Of a DNA stretch of 64,000 nt, positions 62,755-64,000 are shown one piece after another; positions within the stretch are counted from its first letter, which is position 1; each line of letters opens with the position of its first letter. The position numbers and the translations under genes were made by a program. Below the pieces are notes generated by a model. It made no database searches and was not told the origin of the DNA. It worked only from the letters and a program-made list of their open reading frames with translations. The DNA is from Tepidicaulis marinus (GTDB taxonomy: Bacteria; Pseudomonadota; Alphaproteobacteria; Parvibaculales; Parvibaculaceae): assembly GCF_000739695.1 (NCBI RefSeq), contig NZ_BBIO01000013.1, forward strand, positions 1 through 64,000. The letters are read 5' to 3'.

Positions 62755-62910
62755 TGGACCCCGGGACAAGCCCGGGGTGACGCGTATTGTTTGTGGCAAG
62801 ACGGTGCTTCAGATAGAAGCCGTCACCCCGGCCCCCGAGCCGGGGTCCAAACAGCGTCACGCCATGCCGCAGTGTCTGCATGGACCCTCGCGTCAAGCGC
62901 GAGGGTGACG
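62755..62910. repeat. Three copies of a palindromic intergenic repeat
   Basis: Copy A (62755-62782) and copy C (62881-62910) are on the plus strand; copy B (62821-62849) is inverted. Each starts TGGACC, has GC-rich arms (for example ACCCCGGG, loop, CCCGGGGT in A) and ends GGGTGACG. A and C are also preceded by CTGCA. Arms differ between copies but remain complementary, the mark of a selected hairpin. This resembles repetitive extragenic palindromes of alphaproteobacteria. Confidence 0.75.
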
Positions 62911-62924
62911 ATAGGGAGGGGCCG

Positions 62925-63401
62925 TCAGGTAATCACCGCCTTCGTTCCCTTTACCGCGTCCAGCAAAACACCCGGCGCGATTTCAAGCTCGAGGCCGTAG
63001 GCCCCGCCGCTGACATAGATGCTGGCAAAGCCGAACGCGCTTTCATCGAGAAAGGCGGGAAGCGCACTCTTCTGGCCGAGCGGCGCGCAGGCGCCCATTT
63101 GGTAGCCGGTGAGTTTGATGGCTTTTTCTTTCGGGGCAAGATCGACGCGCTTGGCTTTCATGAGCCGGGCGAGCGCCTTGCGGTCAAGGTCCCTGTCCGC
63201 TGGCACGATGGCCATGGCGAAGGTTTTGGCGTCGGCCAGCACGATCAATGTTTTGAAAAGCCGGGCAGGATCGAGGCCGCTTGCCTTAGCCATTTCAAGT
63301 GCGGAGGTTTTGCGGTCTTTCGGCACGCCGATTTCGTGAAAGGTGCCGGGAATGCCGTTAAGGCGGACAAAGCGCTGCGCCGCCGTTTCGCCCTTTGCCA
63401 T
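62925..63401 (-). CDS. YbaK/EbsC-type aminoacyl-tRNA deacylase
   Basis: A 158-residue editing enzyme that hydrolyses mischarged tRNA, chiefly Cys-tRNA(Pro). The family motifs are FKTLIVLADAKTFAMAIVPA, the invariant Lys region APKEKAIKLTGYQMGACAPL and SIYVSGGAYGLELEIAPGVL. It starts 13 bases after the hemF stop on the same strand, so probably cotranscribed. Confidence 0.9.
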   Translation of the reverse strand: MAKGETAAQRFVRLNGIPGTFHEIGVPKDRKTSALEMAKASGLDPARLFKTLIVLADAKTFAMAIVPADRDLDRKALARLMKAKRVDLAPKEKAIKLTGYQMGACAPLGQKSALPAFLDESAFGFASIYVSGGAYGLELEIAPGVLLDAVKGTKAVIT

Positions 63402-63414
63402 TGCTGTTACCTGC

Positions 63415-64000
63415 TTAGGGCCATTTCACCGCAGGCGGCATGGAGGACAGGATCGAGTCCACATTGCCGCCGGTCTTCAGCCCGAAAGTGGTGCCGCGGT
63501 CGTAGAGCAGATTGAACTCCACATAACGGCCCCGGCGGATGAGCTGTTCCTCGCGCTCCGCCTCGCTCCAGTCTTTATTCATGTGGCGGCGCACGAGCAC
63601 GGGATAAATGTCGCGGAAGGTGCGGCCCACATCCTGGGTGAAGGCGAAATCCTTTTCCCAGTCGCCGGTATTGTGGCGGTCGTAGAAAATACCGCCAATG
63701 CCGCGCGCTTCATTCCGGTGGGGCAGGAAGAAATATTCATCGCACCATTTTTTGAAACGGGCGTGGTAATCCTCCCCATGCGCATCGCAGGCTTTTTTCA
63801 TGGCGGCGTGAAAATCCACGCTGTCGGGGTGGTCTTGCGTGCGGTTCGCCATGAGAACAGGCGTGAGGTCGGCGCCGCCGCCGAACCACCAGTCCTGCGT
63901 CACCAGCATGCGTGTGTTCATATGCACGGCGGGCACATGCGGGTTTTGCATATGGGCGATGAGCGAGATGCCGCTGGCCCAAAAACGCGGGTCCTTGTCG
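63415..64000 (-). CDS. hemF: Oxygen-dependent coproporphyrinogen-III oxidase HemF, 3' part
   Basis: The window holds the last 195 or so codons of hemF; the frame is open past 64000 and the 5' end is outside. The product converts coproporphyrinogen III to protoporphyrinogen IX with O2. Signatures are [55 protein letters not shown] and [20 protein letters not shown]. It should be about 300 residues when complete. Confidence 0.93.
   Translation of the reverse strand, partial: DKDPRFWASGISLIAHMQNPHVPAVHMNTRMLVTQDWWFGGGADLTPVLMANRTQDHPDSVDFHAAMKKACDAHGEDYHARFKKWCDEYFFLPHRNEARGIGGIFYDRHNTGDWEKDFAFTQDVGRTFRDIYPVLVRRHMNKDWSEAEREEQLIRRGRYVEFNLLYDRGTTFGLKTGGNVDSILSSMPPAVKWP

Noticed and set aside
62755-62910. 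Three-copy repeat as a CRISPR array
   Set aside because: One copy is inverted, spacing is uneven, the units are hairpins and no cas gene is near.

Overview
The window is GC-rich chromosomal DNA of a Gram-negative alphaproteobacterium. An outer membrane (TamA/TamB, a porin), NasT-type nitrate control, and a DUF1285 / CoA pyrophosphatase / DUF6111-like / CCA-transferase run typical of the class all point there. The mix of acyl-CoA dehydrogenases, an AMP-forming acyl-CoA synthetase, a Baeyer-Villiger-type monooxygenase and a diiron ferritin-like protein suggests a lipid- or hydrocarbon-degrading marine or soil organism, possibly Parvibaculum-like. That placement is an inference from gene content only. 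I see no rRNA, tRNA, CRISPR array, prophage or insertion sequence, and no gene-free stretch longer than 300 bases.

Layout. 1-1020: a small, lower-GC accessory patch with the end-truncated gene of a two-helix membrane protein and a hicA-hicB toxin-antitoxin pair with two palindromic operators. 1182-4811: a GNAT acetyltransferase, a periplasmic-sensor histidine kinase and mobA. 4929-16508: a complete assimilatory nitrate locus: nasT, a leader RNA with two hexaloop hairpins and an intrinsic terminator, a porin, nrtABC, nirB, nirD, nasA and a siroheme methyltransferase. The porin and ABC transporter bring nitrate in, NasA reduces it to nitrite, NirBD reduces nitrite to ammonium, CobA supplies siroheme and MobA the molybdenum cofactor. 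NasT probably lets RNA polymerase read through the leader terminator.

16505-30693: an ADP-forming acyl-CoA synthetase/GNAT fusion, a flavin monooxygenase, tamA-tamB, then a minus-strand housekeeping set (HI0933-family flavoprotein, slyX, arfB, rluA-type synthase, two hypotheticals). 30871-39354: lipid metabolism and regulation: two adjacent acyl-CoA dehydrogenases, a PAS-like protein, an acyl-CoA synthetase, a ferric-reductase-like membrane protein divergent from a TetR regulator with paired operators, and a diiron ferritin-like protein. 39530-41947: an unusual four-gene signalling cassette (receiver, Hpt, receiver, flagellin-core-like protein).

42033-51541: mixed metabolic genes (methyltransferase, Nudix, amidase, cation exchanger, glutathionyl-hydroquinone-reductase-like protein, WrbA, LysR, SDR, GNAT). 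51559-58450: a MoxR / DUF58 / DUF4159 / VWA-like membrane operon. 58658-61592: DUF1285, CoA pyrophosphatase, a small membrane protein and CCA tRNA nucleotidyltransferase. 61603-62910: a low-GC island with an unfamiliar membrane protein followed by three palindromic repeat units. 62925-64000: a YbaK-type deacylase and the 3' part of hemF.

The strongest leads are the receiver/Hpt/flagellin-core cassette and the NasT leader RNA in a locus with no nasS. Next come the low-GC membrane gene with its repeats and the palindrome pairs that look like operators for HicB, TetR and LysR regulators.
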